Below, one piece after another: positions 9,808 to 20,453 of a stretch of 64,000 nucleotides of DNA; position 1 is the first letter of the stretch; the number at the start of each line of letters is the position of its first letter. Location: NCBI RefSeq assembly GCF_000149955.1, contig NC_030988.1:3068040-3132039 (forward strand). Direction: 5' to 3'. A program made the position numbers and the translations under genes. The DNA comes from Fusarium oxysporum f. sp. lycopersici 4287. Taxonomy: Eukaryota; Ascomycota; Sordariomycetes; Hypocreales; Nectriaceae. The notes under the pieces are model-generated. The model was not told the origin of the DNA, made no database searches, and was given only the letters and a program-made list of their open reading frames with translations.

Positions 9808-10295
9808 ACGTATACAATAAGCGAGTGGCACAGACAATCGAGTGGCACAGACAAGCGAGTGGCACAGACAAGCGAGTGGCACAGACAAGCGAGTGGCACA
9901 CCCCACTTTTCACCTTAAAGGCAGGTTTTTAAATAATTCTTAAACATTCAAATTAGGCTTAAAATAGCTAAGATTTTAATAACTTATATATATGTTCTAA
10001 AATAAGGTAAATTAATTTTTTTAGAATTTTAAAAGAATTTTTTATAGCTATAAACCTTAAAGTATAAATACACTGTAAAATACACTGTATTTTAAGGTTT
10101 TCTATATAAAATAAAATAATTAAAAGTTCTATAAAAATATCTCTTCACTAAGCTAGCTATACTATCTTTAGAAATAAATTTTCTAAATTTTTAGCTATTT
10201 TATTTAAGAAGTAAATTCGTATAGGGTAAGTTGTTTCTAGCTGCACAGTATGCTGTGCCACTCGCTTGTTTGTGCCACTCTCTTATCGTGTACGT
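9808..10295. mobile_element. MITE D, 488 bp, pogo/Fot type with tandem subterminal motif
   Basis: Begins ACGTATACAATAAGCGAGTG and ends with the inverse (CACTCTCTTATCGTGTACGT) between TA duplications (9806-9807, 10296-10297). The left end has five successive copies of the 17-bp motif GCGAGTGGCACAGACAA; the right has two diverged copies. The AT-rich interior is similar to that of MITE F at 36547. No coding potential. Confidence 0.9.
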
Positions 10296-10414
10296 TATTC
10301 CTTTAGGTTAAAGACTTTTCTAAATTCTCTCCTATCGTGCTTCAGATTTCTCACAACAATCTGGCGATGAGGTCTGTTAGACCGCGTTGGACATTCTACT
10401 CAAGTATTCTTGTC

Positions 10415-10561
10415 GGGAACGGGGCCCGTTCCCGGTTTTGCACCAATCAGAGCCCGAAGATCTCTACCCCCTCTTTGACATCGGGAACGGGCCCCGTTCC
10501 TAAATCGGTCATGTTTACACAAACGCGTAACGGGGCCCGTTCCCATCGCAGTGGTCTGTGC
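10415..10561 (+). promoter_or_regulatory. Triad of GAACGGG-N-CCCGTTC palindromes plus GGTCTGTGC box
   Basis: Three palindromes with a single-base centre lie upstream of the DUF3505 gene: GGGAACGGGGCCCGTTCCC (centre 10424), its near inverse (centre 10492) and a shorter AACGGGGCCCGTT core (centre 10535). The spacing is 68 and 43 bp. A GGTCTGTGC box starts at 10553, 18 bp after the last centre. The probable start codon is at 10670. Precisely the same 68/43 arrangement occurs at 62035-62180. The arrangement suggests a homodimer-binding array, either an operator or a mobile-element end. Confidence 0.8.
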
Positions 10562-10669
10562 CACCCTAGTAGGGATCGATGAATGTTCGCAAGCGTGTGT
10601 TGCAGAGTAACGTCTGCCATAATCCTTTCTTTCTCTTGGCATAGTTTTCCTACCTCAACATTCCAGATC

Positions 10670-12175
10670 ATGTCTTCTCAACCTTCAGGGGCTTCTCCGG
10701 TTACGCACAGAATCACAACGAGGCAGTTGCAAAGACTAGAAACCCTGGATCTGCATTATGACTTTTCACATTTAGTCATCATCTGCAAGCGCTGTGGGTA
10801 TGCTTTGAAGACTAATGATGATCGCGTTGGACGCCATCTTGGGGAGAAACACGGCGTTCCCAAGTCAGAGCGCCGTAATATCAACTCCCTTGTTCAGTCT
10901 CTGCGCCTTGTTGACCCCGACACCCTCCCTCCATGCCCTGATGGGTCTACGCTACACCCATATCTGGCGTTACAGAGCGGTTCCATTTGTAAATACTGCA
11001 ATGTACGATCCGGAAGTTATGAAGTGCAGTCGCGGCATCTGAAGAAGTCGCATAGAAATGAAATCGCCAGAACAGGTGCAAGAGGAAAGCAATGGCTTCG
11101 GGATCATATCGAAGACAACCTGACCTTCCAGAGCTGGAAAGCGAATGACATTCTCCGATCCTGGGTTGTGCATACAAGCGATCGACAGATGCAGAAGGGG
11201 ACTTCAGCAAGCCGCCTGTTTCTACAAGCAGCGCCTGACTCGATCAAGAACTTTGCCCAGGAAATGCTCCTAGAAGAGCCTGAACTTCTGGCAAAGCAAC
11301 CGAGCGTCCCTCTTGCAAGTGAGGGCGTACCGAAAAAAGAGTTGTTGACAAACTGGATGCGCCGCACCCGTTGGGATGAGACCCTTGGCCAAGGACGCCG
11401 TGATATACTAGTTACACTCTCGGAACTACCTTTGATACACAGTCAACCTCTCTGGCTCGGGGTTCACAACGGCCAGGAGTTATACAGTTCAGTCAAGAAC
11501 GAATGTAAGCTTGTCTCGATTGTAGCGGCTCTTGATCGTCTATTTGATCGATGTGAAGAGACGGTGAGGTACACGGATGTCAGCGTGCGGAGGTGGCTTC
11601 GAGGCAGGTTTCCCGATCGTCCCTACAAGGCGCCTTTCGAGCTCGTCATGAGGCCGACCTCCGAGCGTCAGTATAGAAACGAGTTCAAGCGTTGTGCTTG
11701 CTTCTGGTTTCGAGTCTTGGGCCTATCCCCGTCAATGGCACGGTCGATACTAGGACAAGAACTGTCTCAGCGTCAACGAGAAATGCTGGAACAGCTCTGG
11801 TACGACCCAGTATGGGGCCTGCAACCATTGGCGGCCCAGGGTGCTACATCGCCACATCACGACGAGGACGATCTTAGCGAATCCGAAGACGAGAGTGATT
11901 ATGATTGTACAGATGATGAAGAGGACGGAGAGGGATTCGATTCGCTTGCTGAAGAAGATGAGGTTTTGGACGAGAAGTCAAGTACAAATCCAAGTACTCG
12001 TGATCAAGAGGTCGCACATGAGGATCCTCTTGGCGACGCTATACTTCGTCTCTGTTACGATATGGCTACTGAAGACTTTGAATATGGGAGAGCTGGCTCA
12101 TGCCTACTTGTCTACTTCAGCGCCGTTCGTGGCCTATCAACCATTCAGCATTCATGTTGGGGGCTACATGATTGA
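10670..12175 (+). pseudogene. OrsD/DUF3505-like C2H2 protein, 3' end cut by a repeated element
   Basis: I start it at the ATG at 10670 (MSSQPSGASP); an in-frame ATG at 10583 lies 29 codons upstream but adds a hydrophobic leader that the paralogue at 62307 lacks. Two C2H2 fingers are visible: CKRCGYAL...GRHLGEKH near residues 35-57 and CKYCNVRSG...SRHLKKSH near 105-130, the signature of the OrsD (DUF3505) family. A long helical middle follows, then an acidic stretch near 400-450 (DDLSESEDESDYD). The last conserved words are SCLLVYFSAVRG; after that the frame runs into the repeated element end at about 12159 and stops at 12175. Family members I know continue for hundreds more residues, often into a RecQ-like (TLH) helicase. 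The gene is therefore broken. Function unknown; the fingers suggest DNA binding. Confidence 0.8.
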
Positions 12176-12560
12176 AAAATACATACAAAATGAAATGGCG
12201 CTATTGAACCATAGGGGGCAACATTGATTGAAAACGAGGGGGGCAACATGTAAAGGAACCCGGCAAGTAAAATAGCCCAAAGTAGTATGTATTAAAAGGC
12301 AACATTCAGGTATGTATTTTTCCAAAGTATGAATTAATATAAATCCAAATTACAGTGTTGCGATAAGTTTGAAGTTTGGTGATTTTTTTTTTGATGTGGT
12401 TATCGAGATTGAGATTGTGTTATGTGATTGGCCAGGCTGCATGGACCGTGCATTTCGGTACATTAGATTGAGGAGAGACAAGCAGCCATTTGGGGTAGGG
12501 GATAGTATGGGAATACCGATTTGCAGTAAGGTTACCAATCTAAGCCATAATACATTAAAA
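12159..12560. repeat. Element terminus, copy A (three CAACATGATTGAAAA-type motifs)
   Basis: Aligns over about 400 bp with 19787-20220. Shared blocks include GCGCTATTGAA, AGTAAAAT-R-GCCCAAA, TATTTTTCC, TGATGTGGTT and a CCGTGCA-TTCGG segment. Near the outer end are three motif copies (12159-12177, 12213-12234, 12238-12256) of the form GGGGGCAACATgATTGAAAA. The outer edge coincides with the break in the DUF3505 gene. No coding sequence is recognised behind it. Confidence 0.75.
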
Positions 12561-14381
12561 GTAGATTAACCAACATAGTTAAGTTTCTAGTTCAGAGGGA
12601 TCCAATATATTTAAATCCAGTCAGATTTAGATCATATTATGAGTGTATTATGTAGTATATTTAGCAGGGAATGTAGAAAAGTATAATATAGGCAAGAACC
12701 AACCAGCCAGTCCAACGAGTCAGATATAACCCGCATTCCAACCATTATCCCGACGTGAGATAGAATGCCTACTGTACAAAGGTTGAACTAAATCGCGCCG
12801 CATTGTCTGATTTCTGTCCGTGCCAACCCAGGCGACTACAAATTTCCTCGGCGTTTTGCCGTAAAATCGCCTACTTGGTGAAAAGGAACGTTACGCGTCT
12901 TGATTGGGTCATTACACTTTCACACGATAGAAGACGATGTAACAGCCGCAGCTCCCAGAGCGGGCTCTTCTGAGCCTGATTGGTTCTTTGCTTCCAGCCC
13001 TACGTAGAAATAGCGGCGGGTAAGTTTGCCTGACTAACCGCAACCAAGGATGAAGGTATGGGTTAAGATTGCATGTAACGATTCAGCTGACCCCAGCCAC
13101 CTAATCATCGCCGTCTTAGCGCGATCGGCTTTGTTAATGCATTGAGATATATGGAGCCAATCCTTTTAATGGGTCTAATGGGGCGCTAAGCATATGATTG
13201 CATTTGGGAAACAGAAAATCAAAAACTAAAAATGAAGCAAGCCTGAAGATGAAAACATGCATTTAGCGCGGTGACTCACTTCGTTGCATGGGCGGGACAA
13301 AGATGCGAAACAAACACCAAGCCACAAATGCGCTTGGGCCTCGTCGCGTCTGTTTGTTGCGCGGGGTGCCTAATGCACCCCCTCAGCTCAGCCGCAACGC
13401 CTTTTTTCTCATGGGAAGCAATGCTGCCTCTGTCCTCCCAATTCCAGCGCTTTCTGAATTCCTAGTATTGTACTCTGTATTCTTTTCGTATTTTCCGGAA
13501 CGAGCTCCTCTGCCCAACACGACAGTCAGATTGCCACTGAGTTGAGCGCTCGCTATTATCGTCGGTTTGACCAACCCCATAACGATACCCCGCCCCTAGC
13601 GCTGTTCCAGTTCGATCGAGACAGTTGCGTACGAACCGACCGGTGACCCTTGGCGGGTGTATAAGGAGATGATCAAATTCAACCCGGCCTAGATGCCTGT
13701 TGTTTCTCCGGAAAAAAAAAAAAAAAAAGATGCTAAAAACGGCCTTGCTTTAGATAATCTCGCTCAAATTTGTAGCATTGCTCTAGTGCCATTTAGCCCG
13801 TTCCAAAAGCATGACTGTCGTGTAGTGGGTGTTATGGCCACTGAAGGGGGTCACAGGGTTTATTCCTTCTCCGAGGAAAGAGAAAATAGCCTTGGTTTAT
13901 GGCCGTTTTCGGTTTTGACGGAAACCCTGTTAACCCCCCCAAAACGGCTTGCTTGACCGGCTGCAGCCATAAAAGCCCCTCAGCACAGACTGGCCACATA
14001 GGGCTCGATGGCTGGCAGCTTACTACGCAGCGATGGAAGCACAAGGCCATCGGGCGTTCGGTGGCACTTGTGACGGACTGGTAAGTGCGGGCGAGCAACT
14101 CAAAAGCGGCTCGGCGAGTCACTTAGTGGTGCGAGAGGACAATTGCGGCATGGCAGTGAGGGGAGCCAAATGGGCAATCATTGGCTGTCGTATGTTTTAA
14201 ATTTACTGTAGCTATTATGGCGCCCGAAATGCTAATTGTCGGCAAACGTTCGTCGCGCGGCGTATGTCTTGCTGGCGGCACTAAATTTCCCATACAAATT
14301 TTATCGCTGGCTGAAACTTAATGCGTTTGCTGATAATTCTTGAGTTTGGGTTCCACCATAACTCCGCGAACCCTAAAAGCG
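12561..14381. other. Noncoding intergenic region
   Basis: No convincing gene. It includes a hairpin GGGGTGCCTAATGCACCCC near 13362, an A-run near 13710-13728 and a possible weak box TGTCCGTGC at 12815. Short open frames here lack recognisable domains. An uncharacterised 41-codon frame with one hydrophobic segment (YYVAIFAAIIIVGVPITT) starts at 14432, inside the repeat listed next, so I do not call it a gene. Confidence 0.5.
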
Positions 14382-14476
14382 TACACGGACGAAAAGAATG
14401 TATTACGATGCAATTCTGGGGAAATCGGAGGGATGTCTAGCGTGCACGGACTAGAACATATATATTACGTCGCAAT
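14382..14476 (-). repeat. Tandem pair of palindrome plus (R)GTCCGTGC units, minus strand
   Basis: On the minus strand: palindrome ATTGCG-A-CGTAAT (centre 14470), then AGTCCGTGC starting 18 nt later (14452). A second palindrome ATTGCA-T-CGTAAT (centre 14408) is followed by CGTCCGTGTACGC, its core also starting 18 nt later (14390). The whole 95 bp aligns with 57662-57756 on the plus strand, including GACATCC and ATTTTCC-like connecting blocks. Noncoding. Confidence 0.7.
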
Positions 14477-14815
14477 ATTCGCAGCAATCATTATAGTAGG
14501 TGTGCCAATTACAACAGTTACAGTTACTTTAAAAAGCAGGGGAAAAAAGGGAGTGTAAACAATATCTTTTTCGGCTCTGGTTTGAAATAACATGGCCCAT
14601 TCGCTATGACAAGACCTAAGCCATTAGCTATTTTTATCGAGGCTGATTACGTGTGTAACTGTGGCCAGTAAGAGGTCTTCAAATACGCCAACGGCAATTT
14701 TGGTTCCGTGGAAGTGAGACAACCTTTTCAGCTGAGATAAAACCCCTCGCAGCTGCTCATCACCAAGAGGCAGCCAAAACTTCAACTCAACCGTGAGTAC
14801 AACGGCAGAAGCAAA

Positions 14816-17800
14816 ATGGCCGAAGCCCTCGGTATCGCATCCGGCGCCGCGGGCCTCCTAAGTCTAGCGATAGAAGTGACCAAGCTCAGCTATACTTACA
14901 TCGCCAGCGTTCGAGGAGCGCCTAAATCATTGACCTCCTACATTGGGGAGCTTGCGACGCTCACCTCAGTCCTTTTACAGATCGACGACCTTGTTCAGTC
15001 TAAGAAGATAAACAGCCAGAATAGCCAGATTCTCGAAAAGGCGTTGAACGACTGCAAACAGGAAGTAGAACAACTAAGAGCAAAGCTGGAGAGAAAAGTG
15101 TCATATGGCGGAATCAAAGCCAAGTTAGCCGCTCTGGCTTGGCCGCTGTCGGAATCGGAGTTGCAGGACAAAGTCAACATGCTGCATCGCTACAATGGCA
15201 TTTTCTCATCTACCTTGCAAGCCGATAGTTTGTAGGTTACTCAACTGGTAAATGTATATCAGCTAATGGTTTATAAAGAACCATTGCAATCGCCACGAAC
15301 AAAGAACTGCAAAACTTCAGGCACAGTAAGTCCTTTCCACAGATTCCACATCCAACCTAGGAGATAAGGTACGATGATATATATCCATAGGTACTGAAAC
15401 AAAGGAAATCATTGCCTGGTATCAGTCGGATGCTGCAAGTGAGCTTTCAACCTCTCACCTGGAGGATTACTGTCCCTCCACATGGGAAAAGTTTCTATCA
15501 GGCCATATCTATCGTTCTTGGCGTACTGGCTCAACGCCCGTCGTTTGGGTATATGGACAACGTGAGTTTCTCATCCTTGTCTAGCATTCTGCATACTGAA
15601 TAAAATGTAGCTGGTGCTGGGAAAACAGTATTGTCGTAAGAATTCTACCCATTGGTGATGACTGAGTTGGCGACTTCATGATACTAAGTTGACTAATAAC
15701 AGTGCACTCGTTCTCCAAAATATCAAGTCTGGTAATTTACCTGGTACAGCCATCGCCTCACACTTCTTCAGCAGCAACAGACCCAAAGAGTCGTTGAGCA
15801 ACGTCCTCCGCAACCTGATAGCCCAAGCACTTCGCGGCTGTCCTATCATACCTAAAGAGGCATTGGCCCTGTATGAGAAGAGGCCCCAGGATCTAATGAT
15901 GACCGATTTAATCGATGTTCTTGCGGCGATTGCTAAAACAATGACCACTTGTATAATCCTTGATGGAATTGACGAGTGCCTGTATCTTCCGAAGTTTTTC
16001 AACATCCTGTCGACATTGCAGGAGCTTGGAGTAAGGATTTTCGCAACAGCTCGCGATCTGCCAAAGATTAGGAAGCATTTTGAGAAGAAGCCAAGTGTGG
16101 AGGTTTCCGCCACAAGTCAAGACTTGGATCTTTACGTTAATCATCGATTGAAGCACGGTGAAGTTGATGTTGAGTTAATTGGAAAAGAACTAAAGTCAGA
16201 TCTTGTGTCTGCGATTGAGAAGAAGACGGCCGGATCGTAAGTTCAATTCGCAAGTATTGTATGCCGAGAGACTGATAGGTTTAATAGGTTCCTACTTGCT
16301 CGACTCATCATGGATCATATAACCAGCCTACTCACCATCAAGGAAATACGAAAAGCCTTGGTCTCATTGCCCGCCAATTATGACGAGGCGTACCTAGGCA
16401 CATTTGACCGTATAATCAAGCAAACCCCTGGTCTAAGGGACCTCGCCTTGCGATCATTGAATTTAATTTGTCATGTCAAGAAGCCTCTACGAATAGCTGA
16501 ACTGCAGCATGGCCTCGCTATCGAGGAAGGCATGCTCGAAATTGGTCCTGAGGATCTTCAAGCTTCTAAAACAATCATCTCATCCTGCCTTGGTCTACTT
16601 GTCGTTTCAGGGCCAGAAAGTATTGTGCAGCTCGTGCACTCGACTGCGCGAGGGTTCCTCCAAACCCGACCAGAAGGAATGGACAAACACCCCAATCTGA
16701 CAATTGTTCGTAGTTGTATCTCGTACATGTCAACAAATGGGATGCGCCGGGGTCGCTGTACATCCCACGAAGAGATCATTGAACGTTGTCAGAAGCAGCC
16801 TTTCTTACACTATGCAGCGAGCTTCTATGGCTACCATGCTCAAGAAGTTGAAGGAGAATGCTTCGACCAGCTTTCGAAGTTTCTAGAGGACGATGTCCTT
16901 CGGGAAAGCTCTTGGCAACTTTTGAACTTCAAAACTCATCTCGATACTTCCGTCTCCGAATCTGTATTCGACTCTAGTCCCAGAAATGTACTTGCTCTCC
17001 ACGTTGCCGCATTTTGGGGGTTTGACAAGTATGTTGTCAACACATTAGACGACACACAGCCTGGAATTTCGAGCACTAAGACGCAAGATCTAAATAAGAC
17101 TGACTCCCACGGATGGACACCTTTGCACTGGGCTGTGTCAATGGGTCACAACAACATGGTTGGAATCCTTCTCAGATCAGGAGCCAGTCCTGATGTTCCC
17201 GATCTTGCAGGATGGACGCCAACATTCTGGGCAGCTTTCAAGGGCCACGCTGATATCATTGAAATGCTGTTGCGGTATGACATAGCTCCATTTCGGTGCG
17301 ACATCAAAGGACTTACTCCCCTACACTGGGCGATATGCGCGGGTCAAACCGAAATCATCAAGCGGCTTTTAAAGGTCAAAACCCGTTTTGGACAGTATGG
17401 AAAGTCGTCAAGCGTAACCTCACTCTCCTCATTAGAAGACTTGACGATTTCAAGAGCTCGTGCCTTGACATATGAGGCAAACCAAAGCCCTTTCGAATTC
17501 TACTCCAAAGGTACAGACATCGAAATGTTTTCCGCCATCTTCGACGCCCTGAAGCAGAGCTTTGGTGAGAGGACCAATAAGCCTCGCGAACGGAACAGCG
17601 GCTATTACACGGTTGATCCATTTCTCTATGGACCCTTTGGACGAGACCTCAAGGCTGACTACGGCAGAAGATCAAGACCAGACCGTGAATACGGATGGGG
17701 AAAGCCGGGTGTTGATTTCCTCGAGTTTGTGGATGACCTGATGATTCACGCTACGAGGTCACAGAACCTCCCTATCATCAAGCTGGTGTTTGATCTTAAA

Positions 17801-19698
17801 CTCGTGAAACCTTCTGGAATTGATGGCCTTGCTCTTCTTTACGAAGCGGCATTATCAGGTTGGGTTGAGGGTATGTCTACCCTGATCAAGCTTGGGGCTG
17901 ATGTCAATCATGGCCGAAGAAGGGGAGATCCGGAAAGAGATGGGCAAACACCTCTACACATAGCATGCATCTACCAACGCGAAGAGTCAATCAACTTCCT
18001 GTTGGATGTTGACAATATTGACATTAACGTTCGAGACAAATGTCAAAAAACACCAATCATGGTTCTCATGCTCGTTTCTGGCGAAGACAAAGGACTCGAT
18101 CTGTACAAGCTATTGATAGCCAGAGGAGCATCAACATCCATCAAAGACACGGATGGAAACACTCTCATGCATTTCGCTTTGCGGACATTTAATGCTACGG
18201 TTGTCGAAATGTTGTGTACGGCTGGGTTAAGCATAGAATCTCCAAACAAAAGTGGCCAGTTACCGTTGCACTGGATGGCTCATTGGAATTACTTCGAAGA
18301 CTGGAAGGGTTTCACACCTGACGAAGCCCAATCCTTGAAGCAAAAACGAGACGATTGTATGAAGCTTGTCCTTAAACTCTCAAGCCCCAGCTCCTTATAT
18401 TCTGTCTGCCAGTGGGAAGATGGAAAAAAGTCGTCAAGGCAAACGCCGTTGTCATTGGCTTTGTCGAGTAACAACTGGGATCTTGCAGCCGAGCTATTGA
18501 AACACATTAAGAAGCCCGAGAATATTAGTCACTTGATTGGTAAGAATGATTGAACCCGGCTACAGTCATGTGAGATACTAATGATGTGGATGTAGACAAG
18601 ACTGACTATATACACAAACTTTGTACCATGTCGGAAAGACTTGCTTCAGCCTCACCACCCCGAGTGCAAGATCGAGCGATGGCGTATTACCAATCGCAGC
18701 CGCTCTTACTGGAGGAATGGGCTTCTCTACTTGATTACTTCCTTCACGCCGGAGCTGATATTAACGGAGTTGATTATTGGACAGGGGAAACGCCCCTGCA
18801 GTTTTGCGTGCAGAGGGCAGCTACCATTGAAGTCATTGATACCCTGCTCAAGCTTGGAGCCAACCCTTATCAGGTAACGGAAGATGGGTTGGATTGCTTC
18901 CAACTTGCATTGCTGTATTGCGACGTTGCAGGTAGTTGGGAGATCATGCGCTGTCTTCGAACTTATGCGAGCAATTATCCCGAGCCAACACATTATTTCT
19001 GCCGACGTGGTTTCCTCATTTCCCCCGATAATTCCATAGATAATGAGGAAACCCGCTATCTTCAAGTCCTCCGACACACTGATACTATCAACTATGAGAC
19101 GAGGTCAGGTCGTACGCTTATCTATGAAGCCGCTAGTCGGGGCAACACACACTTGGTAGAGAGGTTACTGGACCATGGTGCCTATCCGCATTGTGTCGAT
19201 AACTTTGGTCGCTCAGCACTGCATGCGGCTGTGGAACAGCAGGATCCGATAAGAGTAGCAGCCCTACTTCAAACTGGAGCAGACGTTCACCAAGTTGCTT
19301 TCAGCAAGTTTGACGCAACAGTCAGAGGTACACCGTTACATGTTTGTCTCAAGTTCTGCACCCGCAGTGAGGGAATCGAAGTTGCCCGTATATTGCTTGG
19401 TTATGGCGCCGACCCCAATTATTCAGCGGTCAGGGACAACTACATAGAGACGAGTCTGTCACTCCCTCTAAAGGCACTGCGCCGGTCGATAGACTATCCT
19501 GACCCCGACAGAGTCGACACTGGACATTCAGATCACTTGGCACTGGAGTTACTGAAACTACTGATTGATGCGGGAGCGCGAGTCGCTGATAGCGCTGATG
19601 ATATTACAATTGGTGTTGTTGCGAAAATGGAGGGTTACGAATCGCTCTGGGAGGAAATGAGGTCGCAATTAATGCTCAACAAGGTCAAGAGCCCTTAG
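14816..19698 (+). CDS. NLR protein: HeLo-like N-terminus, NACHT, ankyrin repeats (7 exons, 1515 aa)
   Basis: Exons 14816-15231, 15279-15325, 15391-15561, 15611-15635, 15703-16236, 16288-18539 and 18596-19698 join in frame to 1515 codons plus stop; all six introns are GT-AG, 47-67 nt (for example donor GTAGGT at 15232, and GATACTAATGATG before the acceptor at 18595). The N-terminus (MAEALGIASGAAGLLSLAIEVTKL) is the HeLo-like fungal STAND domain, a predicted membrane-acting cell-death effector. NACHT follows: Walker A GQPGAGKT is split over the exon 3/4 junction near residue 212, and Walker B IILDGIDEC lies near 302. Ankyrin repeats run from about 668 to the end (GWTPLHWAVSMGH, GQTPLHIACIYQ, GRSALHAAVEQQ); unlike the first NLR they are diverged from one another. 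No defect is seen. It most likely acts as a cytosolic non-self sensor that oligomerises through NACHT. Confidence 0.9.
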
Positions 19699-19786
19699 GC
19701 TTGGATAGTAAGTGATGGAATGATAATATGTTGCGCTTCCCTCCTATGCAGCTGCTACCTAACCACAAGTCAGCAACGACTCAGCC

Positions 19787-20220
19787 GGGCTAAGTCGTAG
19801 AAAGCACCATACAAATCTAAACCGCGCTATTGAAGCTCGGGGGGCTAGGCCGTAGAAAAAGTAGGGGGGGCAGAGTCGTAGACATTCCAGTGAGTAAAAT
19901 GGCCCAAACCGGTATGCATCAATTCATTAGGACAAGGCGAGTATTTTTCCCACATATTAGCTTATTTGAAGCCGGATTGAGGCCTTGCGATTAATTTGAA
20001 ATATGTTGGATTGGTTTTGATGTGGTTGAAATTGACCGGGGTGTCGATGGAAGTCAGTAAGATCATTGGTTAGGTTTCGCCAGTAAGTTGGCCCGTGCAA
20101 TTCGGGTTTTCGAAAATCTAGTAGGCGATCAACGCTTACAATTTCCAGACCACAGCACAAAATTCTGGTCTCGTATAGCTTAATTGGGTACCTGTGTGCT
20201 TGGATAACTTGAAAATACAT
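19787..20220. repeat. Element terminus, copy B (three GTCGTAGAAA-type motifs)
   Basis: Homologous to copy A at 12159-12560 but with a different terminal motif. The three copies here (19787-19803, 19839-19859, 19864-19882) read GGGCTAAGTCGTAGAAA, GGGGGGCTAGGCCGTAGAAA and GGGGGGCAGAGTCGTAGA. A GGCCCGTGC box lies at 20090-20098. It is the upstream flank of the 665-aa gene, in the position of a 5' element end or promoter. Confidence 0.75.
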
Positions 20221-20303
20221 TTTTTTCGCCTCACATCTACGTTGCGGTTGTATTACGAGGGTTGGAATGAACGACCTCGAGGGCCGTCGGAGAATAGAAT
20301 GCC

Positions 20304-20373
20304 GTTGAGCGTTACATTTTCCTATTCTGGACTAGTAAGCTTTTGGTGTGAGCGTTACATTTTCCTTATCTGG
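20304..20373 (+). repeat. Pair of direct repeats upstream of the 665-aa gene
   Basis: GAGCGTTACATTTTCC occurs twice, starting near 20307 and 20350, with TTCTGG/TATCTGG after each. This is about 100 bp before the ATG at 20454, a suitable place for a duplicated regulator site. Confidence 0.5.
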
Positions 20374-20453
20374 TTAGCCCGCTCTTATGGCCCAAAATTC
20401 TCAATGCGCTATTATGTGAGATCAGCAGATTTCACAAGCAACACAAAACAACA

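Noticed and set aside
13260..14560. Several short plus and minus open frames
   Set aside because: No domains, no conserved words and poor start contexts; one overlaps the palindrome/box repeat. Left as noncoding.
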